From positions 5,460,851 through 5,524,850 of the forward strand of contig CM019219.1 of assembly GCA_009741485.1 (NCBI GenBank): a stretch of DNA of 64,000 bases, given 5' to 3'. The notes beneath the pieces are model-generated. The model made no database searches, was not told the origin of the DNA, and worked only from the letters and a program-made list of their open reading frames with translations. Each line of letters opens with the position of its first letter. Within the stretch, counting starts at the first letter, position 1. Made by a program: the position numbers and the translations under genes. This document shows positions 46,916-61,480 of this stretch, piece by piece. Source of the stretch: Malurus cyaneus samueli (taxonomy: Eukaryota > Chordata > Aves > Passeriformes > Maluridae).

Positions 46916-49184
46916 TCTGTGTGCATTCAGGGCTGGTTCCAAACGGGCCTGGTGTTTATCAATATTTAATCGAATTTTTCCCACTCCTTTTTTACCCCTT
47001 GCTCCTTCAGCCCTTACAGCACAGATATCTTCACACACGTAGTGATGTTATTGATACAAACCAAACCAGGCTCGGTGTATTGATGATGATAACACAAACC
47101 CAGGCTGCCAGGTTTTAATTCTGTGGCACAACGAGGCCTTTCTGAGCACATCAGAGCTGTTGTGATCCTGTCTGGTGGGTGGCTGGGACAAGGACAACCA
47201 TCCCTGAGCTACTCAAGTGATCCCAGAGCAATTCCAGCAGCAACAAAAATGCTCTTCCCTGTCCGTGTCATGAGCAGTTTCCCTAAATACAAATATAATA
47301 AGAAAGAAAAGCTTTTACATGAAGGCAGAAGTCTGTGCAAACTCCCAAAATGGTTTAAAGGTGTGCTGCTTTTTTTATTTCACCTGATCAAGTGTTTGAA
47401 AGTTACAAAAAAAAGAATGCCATTAATATCCAATCCTCTAATAATTACTTTAGGAAAAAGCAAAACTAATGCTGAAATATCTTCTAGGTGAGTGATACTT
47501 GTAAGGAGGCAAACCCCACAATTATAACAGCATCTTCCATTAAACAGTTCTAAGTACTGTATATGCAACATGCTGGAGACTCATTATTTCAAATCCAACT
47601 TCTCAAAGATTTATTTTCCTTTTGAAACAATTTCTGACAGCTTTTGATCTTCTAAACTGAAAAAAATCAAAGAAATCTGTTTCTCTGGCATATTAATAGC
47701 AAAGGAATTTCTGGATGCTGCAAAGTAGGAACTGAATATAATAGCATCTCAGTTTTATTCATCTTCAAAGAAAACCAAATATATTTTTGAGACTAAAAAA
47801 AATAGGATACCCTACAGATTTTGAAGGGATGGGATAAACCTCTTTTCACAAGAAAAGATGACAAGAAATTCATCTTGAAGGACGTTCACTATGCCTCTGT
47901 CCATTTAATACATTTACAAGCCAGCTGCCATGAGTTAATCTGGCTTTTACATCTGAAGCAAAATTATTTTATAATTTGGGGCTCATATGCCTAAGGGATT
48001 TTTTTCTCTGCTCCCGAATTCTTTGGATATTGTAGATCAACCTGCCAGCAGACATGGCACTAGCACACCCTGTTTTCTAAAATTTGTGCAAGGGTTTCAT
48101 TAAAAATCCTTTTGTAAAAGTCATATATAGAAATCTTCAAATCTTTCATTCATGGCTTTGCCACTCCAACTCTTTGCAGGTGTAAAAATGGAATAATAGC
48201 AGTTGTTTAATTATGAGATGTGTGTATGGTTATCTCTAGAACTACGATAAATAAATATACAGTCAAATGAGAAATAAATGCTCAAAAAACGCATTTTATA
48301 AAGATTCATGAATTTGGGTTATCTTGCTGAGTTTTTCTTGTAGAGCTGACTGGCCGAAATATTATCTTTGCTTAATACCATTCTGCTGCCCAGGGCATTG
48401 ATCAGACAGAGCCATGAGCTTAGCCATGGCTGCCATGGGAAGTTGCAATCCTGGGGGAATTGTGTGACTTACAGTGCCAGGCTTGTCAGGAACAGGTCAA
48501 AGGGCTATCACAAAGAAGAGCTGCTGGCCACTAAAAATCAGCTGGGAATGCAAATTTCCAGAGATAAATTATACCAAATAAAGAAAAAAATATATATAAT
48601 TTAGAGTGTAAACAGTGAAGGGACAATGCAAAGGAATTTCCAGCTGTGGGGGGACTGAAAAAGCCTTGCTGTGGAAAGTACTTGATTACACATCATAGAT
48701 AGTGCACTTTTAGCTTGTGCAAATCATTAGCACCCAAAAATAACAAAAGAAGTTATGTACAGTAATGTACATTGAATTAAAATATGCAACTTGCAGCCAC
48801 TGCGATAGCAGAGAAGTTTTTTGGTGTTTTTACCAACTTAATTGCATCTCTTCTGATGTTTAGTAGAGCCAATTCATGGATGGCATAAATACTGCTTTTC
48901 CAAACACCTTGGTTTTACATGTATAAGTAGAAGGTTTGATTTTGACTTGAAAAACAGAAAGCAACAAATATCCATAGAATTGCTTAGCTAGTGTAAATTT
49001 CCATAATTTATTTATCAATGGCAAATTATGCAGAGTGAGATTCAAAGAACTCCAGAGATGGCACTGCCTCCGTATGATTAAGCATTAAGTCACCATAGAG
49101 GCCATCAGAGTAAAATGATGAAATTTAAAGGCCATATTTAACTAAAAAGTAAAGAAAACCTCACATTTTTAAAATCATGTTTAT
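46916..49184. other. unique non-coding DNA, nothing recognised
   Basis: Frames of 61-122 codons without domains and no recognised repeats. Confidence 0.5.
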
Positions 49185-49202
49185 GGGGGGGGGAAAAAAA
49201 AA
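49185..49202. repeat. G9A9 homopurine run
   Basis: Nine G followed directly by nine A. Such homopolymer junctions are error-prone in sequencing, so the length is uncertain. Confidence 0.85.
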
Positions 49203-52105
49203 TACCACCCCAAAATCAAAACCGAGAGAAAATTTTTGACTCTTCCAGAAACAGATTCCAAATTCACCCAAAACCCTAACAATTACTATTTCTCGTGTCT
49301 TGTTTTTTTCCCCAGAAAGTCTTCTTCTAAACATCTGTTTAAAAAAAAAATACAATCTTATATGACAGATCCTTATACCATGCTACAGCCATTAAATCAT
49401 TTAAATTTCTGCATGAGTATTTCCAATATTTGTTTGTTGGGTCTCATTACAGAAAGAAACACGACTTAGAAATCACAAAGAAAATAAACATGGGGTCATA
49501 TAAAAATATTGCTACCCTCAATCCAAAGATCTGAGGCACTGAAATTTATACTGGAAATTAAGAAAAAGTATAGAAATTCATGTGAGAATACATATTTGCA
49601 TCACTTTTTATAGAAAATATCTGAATTTCCATGAATCACACAGCATGATTAAAATAAATAAGAACTAGAGTGTTAAGTCTTGACCTAGATGCAGATATTT
49701 TGAAATATTCTGAGGTTACAGTTTCATAGTCTTTGTCATGCAGCTGCCGAGGACAGATTCAATTCATATATTCCTCTGAGTTTAGAGTTGGGATTTCTGT
49801 TTGGAGCTCCTTCTGATTTCATCACAAATTATCTCTCTATGTAGGATGAGTAACAGGCATTGCAAAATAAATTAGTTTCTTGAAAGTTCACACAGTTCTG
49901 AAGTTATAAAATGCTTTGCAAAAAATTAGCTAAAAAAAAAGAAACTGAAGCAGAAAAGTAACATCTATTCTACCAAGGAACTCCAAGATTTTTGGTAGAT
50001 TGCTCAGAAACAAGTTATTTGCTCAAGAGTCTTCATTCTCTAATTCATCAGGAAGAACCATTCTCTGATTCAATTTATTAACTGGAATTCTAGACTTATG
50101 AAGTCGAGAAAGTCTCTATATGATGTCTGCCCTTCATAAAAAGCCAGGGAAGTTGGAAATTTATGGATAATTATAAATGAGATGAGGAAAAACTGGGAAA
50201 TAACCTGATTGAAATGGAATAAGTTAGCAGCCATATGCATGAAATCTGATGGCAAACCAGCAAAATTTTACAAAATACAGAACCACAGTCAACATAAGCT
50301 TCAGCTTTGGCTTCAAAATCTACAGTACTAGAAGTTTTGTCTTAACGTTCCACATAATTAGTCCATGTGGGTTTGCTTTATACAGGGGTATAAAATAGTA
50401 TTGATGATATTTTTTAATTACATTGCAAAAAAAGAGGTTTTTCCACTTCTTATTTTTTTAACAGAATAGTTTCCTCAAGAACTGTGCCTAACTGCCTGAA
50501 GGAGGTACAGAAGAATCTGAGAGTCGTGTCCTTTTCTTTCAGTTTTCATCTGGCATCTGTCTACAGTAAAATTGACAGCTCCATCTGAAGGGCCTACCCT
50601 GAACTGGAAAATACCTGATTTTAACACAGTTCTTCTGAATTTTATGAAATTACTCTTGGGTAAATAATTGACATTTAAAAAAACTTCCCTCTTATGGGGT
50701 CTTACTAACATGGACTAAAGTGATAGGGTTTTTTGGCAAAATTAAATCTCTTCTACCTTCTAGTCAAAGGGACTACTGCCAAGGGGGTTGAGAAAGGTGA
50801 CCAAGAAATCAACTTTCCATAGAGAAAGGATGGAGTGCTGCAAAAGGCTCCATCTTTAATTAAACCCTGTGGCACTGGCAAGCTCCTGAGCTGCTCACAA
50901 GGCTTTGCCTGGAAGTTTTCAAATATTTCCAAAAGCAGCATCAAATTCTCAGCTGGGTGGGAAGCCAAGCAAAGCAAGGCCAGATGAGTTAGCAGCTTCC
51001 TGCTTCTGTTGCTGTCCTCTCACTTCCAGGTTCAGATGCAGATGGAGCATCTGGGCGTTTATAGCATTTAAATTCTATTAATTCTGTTCATTTCTGCTGT
51101 TTTCTGACTGGCAACACTGGGGAGTGTGGAAGAACAGGATATTTGCTCAGCACTGATCTTGTATTGGCCACTGCACATTTCACAGCAATATTATCAGTTT
51201 TCCACCAGTTATATGTTGCTTTTTCCAGACTGGATGTTGTTTCAGGCATGGCACTGGGTCTTTAGGTAGAAAATGTGAAGCCTGAGCTCAAACACAATTG
51301 CAAAGTGCAAGAAATGCATTCATATCATTCAGAAACAAAAAATTGCCACAGATAATAAATAGAGACAGGCAGGTGATGTCTGTACGACTTGCTCTCCCAG
51401 AAGGAAGGTAAAAACAAACCTGTAACCTGCGTACACACAACTTGAGTTCAGATGAAAATTAATTCAAATTAGGTAGTTTCTTGTGTTACAAATTCTTCCT
51501 ATAATCTGATGATCATCTTTACTAGCTTGAATCATTCCGAAGAGTAAAGAGCATTAAGTCATTGAGCTGACAATGAAAGAGGAAAGGATCTATTTGGCCA
51601 GTTAAGTGAGTGCTGTAATCTTTAAAGTGTCTTTTCATTGGAGTTGCCACACTGCTGAAGCCAGGAAGGTTTGCTTTGTCACAGAAGACTTGTTTGTACC
51701 TGCAAGGAAAGGCTGACTGTCAGCAAAACTCAGTGGGAAACGATATAATACCTCCTGTGCACAACACCACATTCACTGGATTCAGAAAACAGATCCAAAT
51801 ATTCAAAATAAGCCTCTACTTAGCAGTGAGACAAGTCTGCTGTCACTGTTGCTGTCACCAACATGCCTGTAGGAGTGATGAGCTTTTGAAACTGGAAGAT
51901 GTTCTGTTTCAAGTGGCCATTTCCAGATTGGTGAGCAGCAATGAAATGCACTGGTAAATGCGCTGGAAATCACAAGGAAATTGTGGGAAATGTGGGAAGT
52001 ACAGGAAGGTTGACATAGATGGGGCACACTGAATGACAGGAGGTTTGCTTCCTTGATAGGACACTTCTTCAAAACAATGCCCAATGACCACTGCAAACGT
52101 CACAG
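49203..52105. other. unique non-coding DNA, nothing recognised
   Basis: AT-rich with short frames and no domains. No CR1 or other repeat family was recognised. Confidence 0.5.
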
Positions 52106-52444
52106 TTGTCACTTGGGAGCTCTGCCAGCCAACATGAAAAGCATCTGGATGATTTTATCAGAGCTTTACCAGTAGAGTCATGTCTATTTTCAGATCTATG
52201 TAACGAAATGATTGGCAAATATGTGAGCAATGGTTGTCAGAGAGCAAAGTACTTAGTAAGGGCTTTGAACTCCAAAAATTCTTTCATGATGATCCATTTG
52301 AACATGGTATTGAAATCTAAGCGTGGCTTTGCTGGATTGTTTTCTCTCTGGTCGTTTTCATTCCTAAATTATTTCAGCTTGCATTTGCAAGCAAAGAGAG
52401 TAATGGCTTTGAATATGCATGCTAAAACTGCGATTACAAAATAA
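52106..52444 (+). other. 112-codon open frame, unassigned
   Basis: A plus-strand frame opening at ATG 52,106. Its first half (about residues 8-70) has mixed, soluble-protein-like composition with two Cys flanking FSDL and a third further on. The second half is Phe/Leu/Ser-rich. I recognise no family. No upstream promoter or splice signal is evident. It stands out a little from the low-complexity frames elsewhere, but chance is still the best explanation. Confidence 0.15.
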
Positions 52445-55400
52445 AATCAGTTTTGAATTTAAATAAGGGTTGCCCATTATCATTTTGTGGCTCAGTGATG
52501 TAGGAAGTGAAGCAGAGGAGCACTCCTTAGTCCTTAAATGTCATTTTCTCTAATACTTCCTTGAAGTGAGCACAGGGAGCGATTAGATAAGAAAGGGAAG
52601 TGCTGCTCTGGTTGCAACCTGGCTGCTGCAGAAAAACAACAAACTGCTTGAATTACCCAGCAAAGGTGACCTGGTGCTTGAATTCAGGCGAGACCCTCTT
52701 ACCTGATTACAGTAAAAAAGGAAGAAAGAGGACCCTGGCTTACAGAGTACATGATATTCTTGATGCCATTCCCAGCTGTGGAATTTTGTGAAGTTGGTTT
52801 TTAGTACCGTGTTAGTGAGAATACTCTGTCTTTTAAAAAATAGTTGCAAAAAGAGAACTCTGTTTAAAACTGTCATCTGTTCTATCAAACCTTCACTTTC
52901 TTTCTGCCGAAAAGCAATCTCAGTCATGTCAAATTATAAGTATATAGGGGTGTACCATTTTCTCCATTGTTTTAACAACCAGTTTAACCATTTTTGGTTA
53001 AAATAGTTCTTTACAGGTACATATCAAATCAATTTATTTAAATAGTACTTCTCCAGATTCCGTATGTCTGAGGAATGGCAAAGCACTAAGGGCTCCAAAA
53101 GCTTTAGTCAGATGAAGGACTTACCCTGGAATAGGTCCTCTTGTTTTGAAGCCTTTATTAAAAGAAGGAATCATTGTCAGCATCAAAACTCATAAAATCT
53201 TCAAAAGTAGTTCTTTTTAGCTTTTGGAGATTTCGTTGGACTTGGTGTATCAATCTGAGAAAGCATTCCCTTCGTTCCATATCTACATTTTGTTACCTTT
53301 TATTTGTGTTTGAAAAGGAAACCAATACCTGTGTGTGTAAAGCACAAGGGAGGGAGATTCTGTAGGAGGCAGGAGAAAATGGGAGCTGAAACAAAAAACT
53401 TCAACTTTAAGAATTTTCCAGTCTGGATCAGAATCTCATCCATTCCATCCATTACCCCATTTTTTCTTGTTTGCAGACACCTAACCAAGGAAAACATGAA
53501 GAAATACTTACCATAACTCTAATTTAAAACTTTACTCTCTAGCCATTTAAGCTATTGTTTGATTCATATTAAAGGTAATTCTGAGGCAAAGAAATGCACT
53601 CTTTTCTTTGTGCATGTAAGCTTAATAAACCAGGTAACAATGGAAATATTCTGCCTCCTGTTCTAAATAAATTGTTAAGGAGCAATGTTGTCCTGAAAAC
53701 TGAACACTCACGTTAAAGGGGAGAGCAAACTTCATTACGTGATCCCTCTATTTATTTTATTCTGCTCATTCCTGGGGAAAAAAAAAGAATGAGAATTTAA
53801 ACACACGCAGCAGTTTTGCAAGAAGCAACTTTTTTTTTTTTTTCTGATTATGTATTCTTTACTTATTAATCAGCGCTACAATTTCCTGTGACATTTAACA
53901 CAGACACAAGTTATTTTCATTCCAAAAGTTAGCAGTTCACTGTATCCTATACACATGGCACAAGCATTGCAAATGTAAATAAATGTAGGCGTCTGGGTTT
54001 TAACCACTGCTCTCAGAGAAACGTCTTTTTTAATGTGGTATAACTTGCAATCACACTGAATGTCATCACAGCTTTTGAGAGTGGGCAAGTCTTCATGCAA
54101 TCTTAATTTTTCATGGAAAAAAAAAAATCCTGGCATCTGTGCAAAAATAATGAAGTCCATAAAAGAGGAAAAAGAGGAATGTAGCTAATAATCCTATTTA
54201 TGTTCTTATGCACTACATTTCATTTACTAGAAACAGCATGACTAAATTCTAATAAATAAATATACTAATTGGCCATTGGAAATGCAAATTTCAACAACAA
54301 TCTTTAATGCAGTATAATAAAACCCATTACAAGCACCAGCTTTGTAGATGCTTTGATTGTAAATAAGAGATTAGTTTTAAATTCAGATGTGCTGAACAGG
54401 TTGGCATAATTTCAGGTAGCAGTAGATTTAGGCTGCTTGCCAATCTGTGGGAAGAACAGATATATTAATACCTGCACTGTTTCTGCTCTCATATGTTCAG
54501 CCTGAGTGTTTGCTATTTGCTACATTAAATTACATTGAGTGGCAGACATGAATATGGTTTTTCGTCCTCCAGTTTCTTGCAGATCACTTTTCTTAGGTTT
54601 TGTATGATTCAGATGATTCCATGGGGCCATTTTGCCTCAGAGCTTGTCTCAGTTTTCCATCGTGTCCAAATAACCTGTCTTGATGGCCGCAGGATAAACC
54701 ACCTTCCTTCTGAAAACAAAAAGCTGATTTTGGTGCTGATTTCCCCCACGCTGGGACATTGCAAACACGTGCCCTCACCATCCTTCATTCTCCCTCCCTG
54801 TGGTTCTCTCCATCCCAATTCCCATGAGCAAATCTCCCTTGGCAGAGCTGCAGATGTTCTCAACCATCCCAACCCCGTTCCAGTTTACATCTGGATCTGT
54901 TCCGTGTCTGACACGACTGAAATCAGCACTGGGAAAGGATTTGTGTGTGACACCACTCGGGCACACAAAGATCTCGGTGCTGCTCCATGCAAGGCAGGAG
55001 AAGATTTGGCCCCAGTTTCTCCCAAAGGGAGAAAATCAAGCACTTAATTTTGGAAAGGGCCACAGCAGTGGGGTTTTTGTTTCTCACTAAGCTCGACTGG
55101 TTTTAGGAAGGACTTTTATCATTCTGGGCTGTGTTTTCATGGCTCCAAACTTGGACTCAAGCATCTATAAGAAAATAGTATCTTACAGAGTTATTAAAAA
55201 CACCTGCCTTATTTTCCTGCTCTCTGCTGCCTTGCTGAAAGTTTATCAGGTGGTTCTGCAACCCTTTGAGCTTTCCCAGCCTCAGCCACTGTTCTTCTTA
55301 AGTGAAGAATTCAGCTCATACTTGGGTACAAATAATTGATAAACTTTGCAAACCACACCTTTCAGATTTTCCAAAGCATTTAAGCTCTAAATCACGATTT

Positions 55401-57222
55401 TATCTACCTAATTTTTCATACCTCAACATTTAAAAAAAAAAAGAAAAACTTGCAGCTGAGTCTAAACCCCTGTGTGGAGCTAATCAGTGTGACCACTCGG
55501 TGCTACTACAAGTTTCATTTCCAATTCCCTCACCTTAATTACGGTCTCACATACCCACTTGTTGCGTCCTGCCTTAAATTACTTGTAAATTCTTTGGCAC
55601 TGGGAATGTTTCCAGTTGTGCTTTAGCATACCCCTAAGCACAGCAGTCTGAGTAGGACCTGAGGGACTTCTGTAATAAGAATAATTAGTACTGAAATTGG
55701 GATGCTTTGGCCTGAAGGGGGAAAGCCACAACAGGGAAATTGATTGAGGTGTCTAAAATGAAGGCTGTTTAAAGACAGAGGGGGGAAAAAAGCCCTGAGT
55801 TGCATCTCTGAGTGTTGATATAACACTGTGACAGATCTTTTTGATGTACCAAGTAAGCACAGTACTTGAGGAAGACAGTTTTGACATGTTCTGCAAATAC
55901 TCTGGGGCAAGACAACTCTTCTGCCTTCAAGAGCACACAGCTGCCTTCTTTACCTTGAATTTTCCTCAGATTCCTTGGTGCCATACAAGTTCTGGTAGGA
56001 CTTTTCTTGGGCAAGTCCCAGTAAAAGTCTGGACACGTTGAGAAAATCCCAGTCTGTGTGTCCAGTATTTTTCCTGTCTCTACCTTTAAAGGACAGCAGA
56101 CCTTCCACAGCAGCCCAGGCCATGCAAGAAACACAATCTTAGCAACTCTTTGAGATTACTGAGGTTGGTTTTTATAGGAATGAATGGTAAATTTTAAGTA
56201 GCTTGTGTCTAACTTTGGTACCCATGGGATACAAAGGACAGGCTCCAACTTTACAGACCTTGAACATTTTGTTCAGTGCTTTTCTCATAACCCATTGCAG
56301 GCTGATCCAAACTTCTATTTTTATTAATTGGAAATTCTGTGACGTGATTATCTGGTTTGGTTAATCACCTGCATTCCCCTGAAAGGCATTTTTCATTCTG
56401 CCACATTGTCTCTAGCAACCCAAAGGTTTTTGTACAAATTTATCAATTATTTATTAAAGGAATATTTAACTGAAGCACAACAAATTGAGAACCCAAATTC
56501 CTCTCTCAAGGAGGTAAACCAAGCTGCACATACTTCAATAAGGTCCTGCCTCCTTAAGGTACTGCCATGTTTGACTGTCAGCCCTGAACTGTCATTAATA
56601 AGTTATCTTAATAACTGTTTTTAGCTAAGACAATAATTTGAAAATTTCCTGAATATATGCACACAGAAAATTGCCACAAGGTTTTACATTTTGATCTTTC
56701 ATTTCTCATATCCTGTTGAATGCCCTACATCAATTATTCATTTGTAGCTTTGCTTTGTCCTCTTCAGCCCTCTGGTTCATGAGGAGGATGAAGAGACCCA
56801 GTGGGGCTGGGTTTAGTGTCTGTCATTGCAACTTGCTGGACTTGTGCAAGTAAACATAGCTTTGGGGCTAAACCAGCTAGACTAGGTATTTCCAAGGTGG
56901 TACCATATTAATGATCATAAAACACACTTCCTGACTCTGTCCCAGGAGACCTTTTCAGAGCTGTTTTATGAGAGACTGGGGAGATCTGTTAATGAGTGAA
57001 GTAATTATTACCTGTGGGCACAGATTTAGAACGACTTCATGCTTCAGACTCCAAAAGCGTAAATGTCTTTGTTACAACTATGTTGTGTGCAGTAAACAAA
57101 AGGGATGCTCACAGAATTACAGATATGGATGTTAGGATGCATAATGCATATTTTTTTTTTACATTCAGGGAAAAAAATCACTGTGATAAACAGAAGATTT
57201 GGTATCATAAGCTCTTGCAACC
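52445..57222. other. unique non-coding DNA, nothing firmly recognised
   Basis: The frames reach 170 codons (54,535-55,047 plus), overlapped on both strands, with no recognisable domain. A T14 run lies at 53,830-53,843. The AT-rich, repeat-free part near 54,180-54,420 has several TAAT motifs and could be constrained, but this is weak. Confidence 0.45.
53830..53843. repeat. poly(T) tract, 14 bp
   Basis: Uninterrupted T run in AT-rich DNA. Confidence 0.85.
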
Positions 57223-57248
57223 AAAAAAAAAAAAAAAAAAAAAAAAAA
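57223..57248. repeat. poly(A) tract, 26 bp
   Basis: Second-longest homopolymer. No AATAAA signal and no recognisable retrocopy lies upstream. Frames open across it are artefacts of the lysine run. Confidence 0.9.
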
Positions 57249-60200
57249 GTGGAGTAATTTTCCATATAATGAGCGTGATGAAATCTACAACATGTTGTTT
57301 ATTTACAAGCATACACAAAATTAAACTACATTTCCTGTTTAATTTACAGCATTAAACAAGGGCACAATATCAGATCCTGATACCACTGTGCTAATTCAGA
57401 ATGCGCTCACTTTTGTTTTGTTTCCAGTATTTAGTTCCTGATGTAATGTTGTGTGCTAATCTGGTATATTTATAGAGTTAGACATGTATTTGTGAGATGA
57501 CATTATATAATTATCATTTATTTCAGTGTAGCCTTTTTGCACAGAGTGAATTCTTTCAAATCCATAACAAATGTTATGTTTCCTCTTCTGCCTCCACTTC
57601 CCAAAATTCCCCAACAGCCATCAGATGACGAAGGAAGGGGAAGGAAGCACCTGGTTCATGTACCCCACTGTGATTTTGCTCAGGAGTAGCTCTGCTGTGC
57701 TCCCTTAGAGGAAAAACTCAGGTAGCAGCTTCTCTACAAGTGGAGGTTCTTGCATGGGGCACATGCACGAGCAAGAAAACCAAGTGGGGAAATGGGTATT
57801 TTCACAGAAGAGAACTTCCTTTTAGTTTTTGTTTTTGCAAATAATTTTCTCTATTCCCTTTTGGTTCAACTTCAGCAACAGCTAGTGGATCTGTAATGGT
57901 CCCTCCTCAAAAACCAGACTGATCTTTCGGTAGTTTGAATAATTTCTTTGTCATTCAAAAGCCATTTATGATGGGTCTTCTCACCTTTAATGCACTTTAC
58001 ATTCCTGCTGGAGTATACAGCGGGCAGAACATAAGGAGATGAGTGAGGAAGGAAAATCTCCTATTGCAGACTAAACATTTTTAAAAGTTAATGATTGTTA
58101 TCTTAAAAGATTTTAAAAATAACTGCAAGAGTCATGTCCTAAGGTTCATTATAAACACCCATGAAGGTCTGAATTGCTCTGGGTACCTGGGTAAGCACTC
58201 AGTGCTTACAGAAGTCAAGACAGGTAGGGAGGGCATTTAAAGTGTAGCTTAATGCAATCAAAAAGGAGAAAATATTTATATTTGCAAAAAGAAGGATGAC
58301 TAAAATTACACCTGGGAAACCGATATAATGGATCTCAGAATCTCACCCAAAGCATCAAGAAAGGCAATTAGCAGATTAGCACTACACACACAACACATGG
58401 TATAAATTTTGATTTTTGATAGATTTCAACTCCACTGTGAGATTCAACCCCAAGAGTTGCATTTTGCTGCCTTGTGGATTTCTGACAAGTTAATGTAGGG
58501 GAAGTTTGGGACTGGTTTATGGCCAGGTGCACAATAAACATTTTTTTTTCAGTGTTCTTTAATACAAAATATCTGCTGAACTAATGCATCCTTGGTGTAA
58601 AGCCTCTGAAATCAGATATTGTCCAATCAATCAATTTTATTTTACATTCTACAGTTGTGCAATTGGTATTCAGCAATTTGGGTGTGAGACCCAACCTGGA
58701 TCTCATCTAGCTGGGTATTTCACTTTCTGGAAGATTTTCCCTCCTCTATCAGTATTTCTCATTTTTGCTGCGGAGTTTGCATTTTATACAGAGGAAAAAA
58801 AATCAAACATACAGATATATCCCAGAACCATCTGGGTCTCATATATCTGTTTACTGAAAACATGAAATTATGCAAGCCTTGATAAAACTACTCCTGTGGT
58901 TGTGTTTTGGAGTCTTCAGAAATGCAGAACACAGTGAGCACTTGGACAAGGCTTCAATCTTTTTAAATGAAAATCTACACTATGAGAAAACTTTTAAAGC
59001 ATTTTCATTCCTGAAGTCATAGTTTATCACTTATGTGCTTTTGTAAACTCTATTACACATTTAGCTGCAGCTTGAGTAGCTAAATAGGATAAAAATACAA
59101 CTTTGCTTCTTCCATCTTTTTATTTTATACTTCTTGTTTTGGATTTACATCACAACCACTTGTCTCAAATAGGAATTAAACTTTTTCTTTTTTTTTTCCC
59201 CAAATGAAAGGTATGAATTCCTGAATGGCAATTCAGCGTGTACACTGCATGACTTTTCACATGATTTACGTTAACCTTTCATTAAAAATGAGAATGGCTT
59301 GGATCCTACTGCATAAGAGCAGCAGAAATTAAATGATGGTCTCCAGAAACTGGCTGGAGAAATGGAGAATTGCATTTTTATTTGGTTTATTACCCTCTCC
59401 TTTTCATATGTTAAGAACAGTAAGGTAGCTGTCTGGGATAACAGGAAAAAGGATCTGGATCAGTTTGGGGAGGACTCATAGGGATTGAGCTGGTCAGGGA
59501 TCCTCTCTGTTCACATGAAATAAAACCCAGGATTTCAGTGGGAGAAGGATTAAATTTTAGAGCTTGTCCATGTGAGACATCTTGTTCCTTTAGCCTGCAT
59601 ACAACACAACCAGGAGTATGAGGAGGAGATGTTCCTGCCTATTGTACTCGATACCAGAACCACTGGCTAAAATCTACAATATTGTCACAAAGAAACCCAG
59701 AATAATAGTGATATTGGCCCCTGCTTGCCTTAAAATCTATGAATACACACCCAAAAAGTGAAGATCATCCACCATGCAATTTTCAGTGAGACTGGAGCCA
59801 CGGCAAGGGTGGGACAAGAATAGCATCAAATAAAGGCAAATATTCCTGAAACCTGCATGCTATTATTTCTGCCCAGAAAAAGGGTCTGCAGGTCCATGAT
59901 GGTGGTAGTGGGAAAGAACATCTGGCAGCTGGAAGGTAACCAGAAATAAGGAACATATGGGAAAAGGGCTGTGGAGAGGCGGGGATGGGGTGCTTTCCAA
60001 TGCCCTGTGTCATAATGCCTAACCCCAGATTTAGGAGGGGCCACTGAGCGAGTTTGTGTGGTTGCCAATGCTTTGTGTAGCATTACTCTTGCTTTGTTTT
60101 GTTTCTAAGGAGAATTACAATCTGTTACTGCATTAAATATGGGATTTGAATGTGTGTAGAGGTGTGTGTGCTTCTCTTCTGCTCTAAGACGTCATTTTCA

Positions 60201-60639
60201 GCTTCAGAAGTAATTTTCGGATTCAGAAAGGGTGGGAGAGCCAAGGAAATGTGATTTGTTTGTCTACATTATCTGGGAACTACATGACTTGCTGTTTCCT
60301 AGGGAAAGCTCTATAATTTGATTGCAGATCTATATTTAAATGTGGGAGAGAGTCTAAAGGGGACCTGACACCTCCACTGTAAAAACTCAGATAATACAGG
60401 CTCCGGGAGTTTAGAGTTCAAGGTATTTACATATTGATGTTTTCCAGCACTGGTGCAAGCAATCTAACAGCACAGGATTTGCCACCAAATGCCTGTTTGG
60501 TTTGGGGGTTTTTCAACTCTCATTTAAGTGCGAATTCCTAGATATCTGAATTTACAAAGGCAGGTCCACTGGATTTCCATTTGCATATTTTTGGCAGCAG
60601 TCCACCTCATTAATGCAGGAGAGAATCAGCCAATATTAT
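57249..60639. other. unique non-coding DNA, nothing recognised
   Basis: Frames of 76-93 codons without domains. The stretch 57,360-57,560 is unique, with TAAT/ATTAT motifs, and could be constrained. No repeat family was recognised. Confidence 0.45.
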
Positions 60640-61480
60640 AAGAAAAACACATATGACACTCAAGGGAATTAGAAATATATTGTTAATTTGACGGAGTGTT
60701 AATAGGCCCCCTAATGTCACCAGTTTTTCCTAACAGTTGTCTGCAATGTTTATTTCTTGTTGGACCAACAAAATCGTGGTTCATATTATAGATGTGAGCT
60801 CGGTGATGGTGGCTCTTTAAGAGAGATGTGTTCTCCAGTGGGTGTTCAGCATTTAGGACTCCACTTCAATCAAAGGAAAGCCTCTAAGTCAAAGGAGGGA
60901 GGAAATCAAACTCTAACTTAAATCTCTCGTGTAGAAGTAGATATTATTTTTGAACGATGCCTCCTGAGAAACTTTCCATTGACCTCTGAAGCAGAAGGGC
61001 TGCAATGGAGCGGTTATCAGGTTTAACTTTTGTGACCCACAGCTGAAATCATTGTAGACGAGTGGCTACGGGGAGATTAAATTCAGAATGTCCTGTAAGC
61101 TGAAAGAAATATGAATCTAAGCAGTGCTCTTTAAGAAGCATTTAAGAGTGTGTATAGAAACTTAAAATTCCTCTGTGTGAAGTTACTTGGTATTCCTTTT
61201 CCATTCCTCGTAGATTTATGAAGGACTACACCATTATTTTTGACCTTTCCCTACTAAGGGCTGAGGGGTTACAAGTTTTGCTCTGGTAATTACCTATCAG
61301 TCTAACAAAGTAACCTTAATTAGGGGGATTTTTTCATCCCATATGTAGGAATGGGGCATGGTGTGAACACATGTTATTATGATTTAACACCTTGCTCAGA
61401 TCTCATGTATATCCTTTGTCTTCTGCTGTCACCACTGTAATTAGGCAGCAGAGGTGCAATATATTCAGATTTTTGTCAAT
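60640..61480. promoter_or_regulatory. candidate conserved non-coding element cluster
   Basis: Unique, repeat-free sequence without open frames of note. It contains GTTAATAGGCCCCCTAATGTC near 60,698, AATCGTGG near 60,773, TTGAACGATGCC near 60,950, GGAGCGGTTATC near 61,006 and AGACGAGTGG near 61,056, so several CpGs are retained in otherwise CpG-poor DNA. TTAATTAGG near 61,316 is a homeodomain-like site. A regulatory role is inferred only. Confidence 0.3.

Noticed and set aside
53460..53516. Possible exon after TTTTTTCTTGTTTGCAG near 53,477
   Set aside because: The open frame after the acceptor is only about a dozen codons and there is no support downstream.
54535..55047. 170-codon plus-strand frame
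   Set aside because: No recognisable family. Overlapping frames on both strands in the same span indicate chance in GC-richer DNA.
57014..57355. 113-codon frame containing a lysine run
   Set aside because: The run is the translated poly(A) tract, so the frame is an artefact of low complexity.
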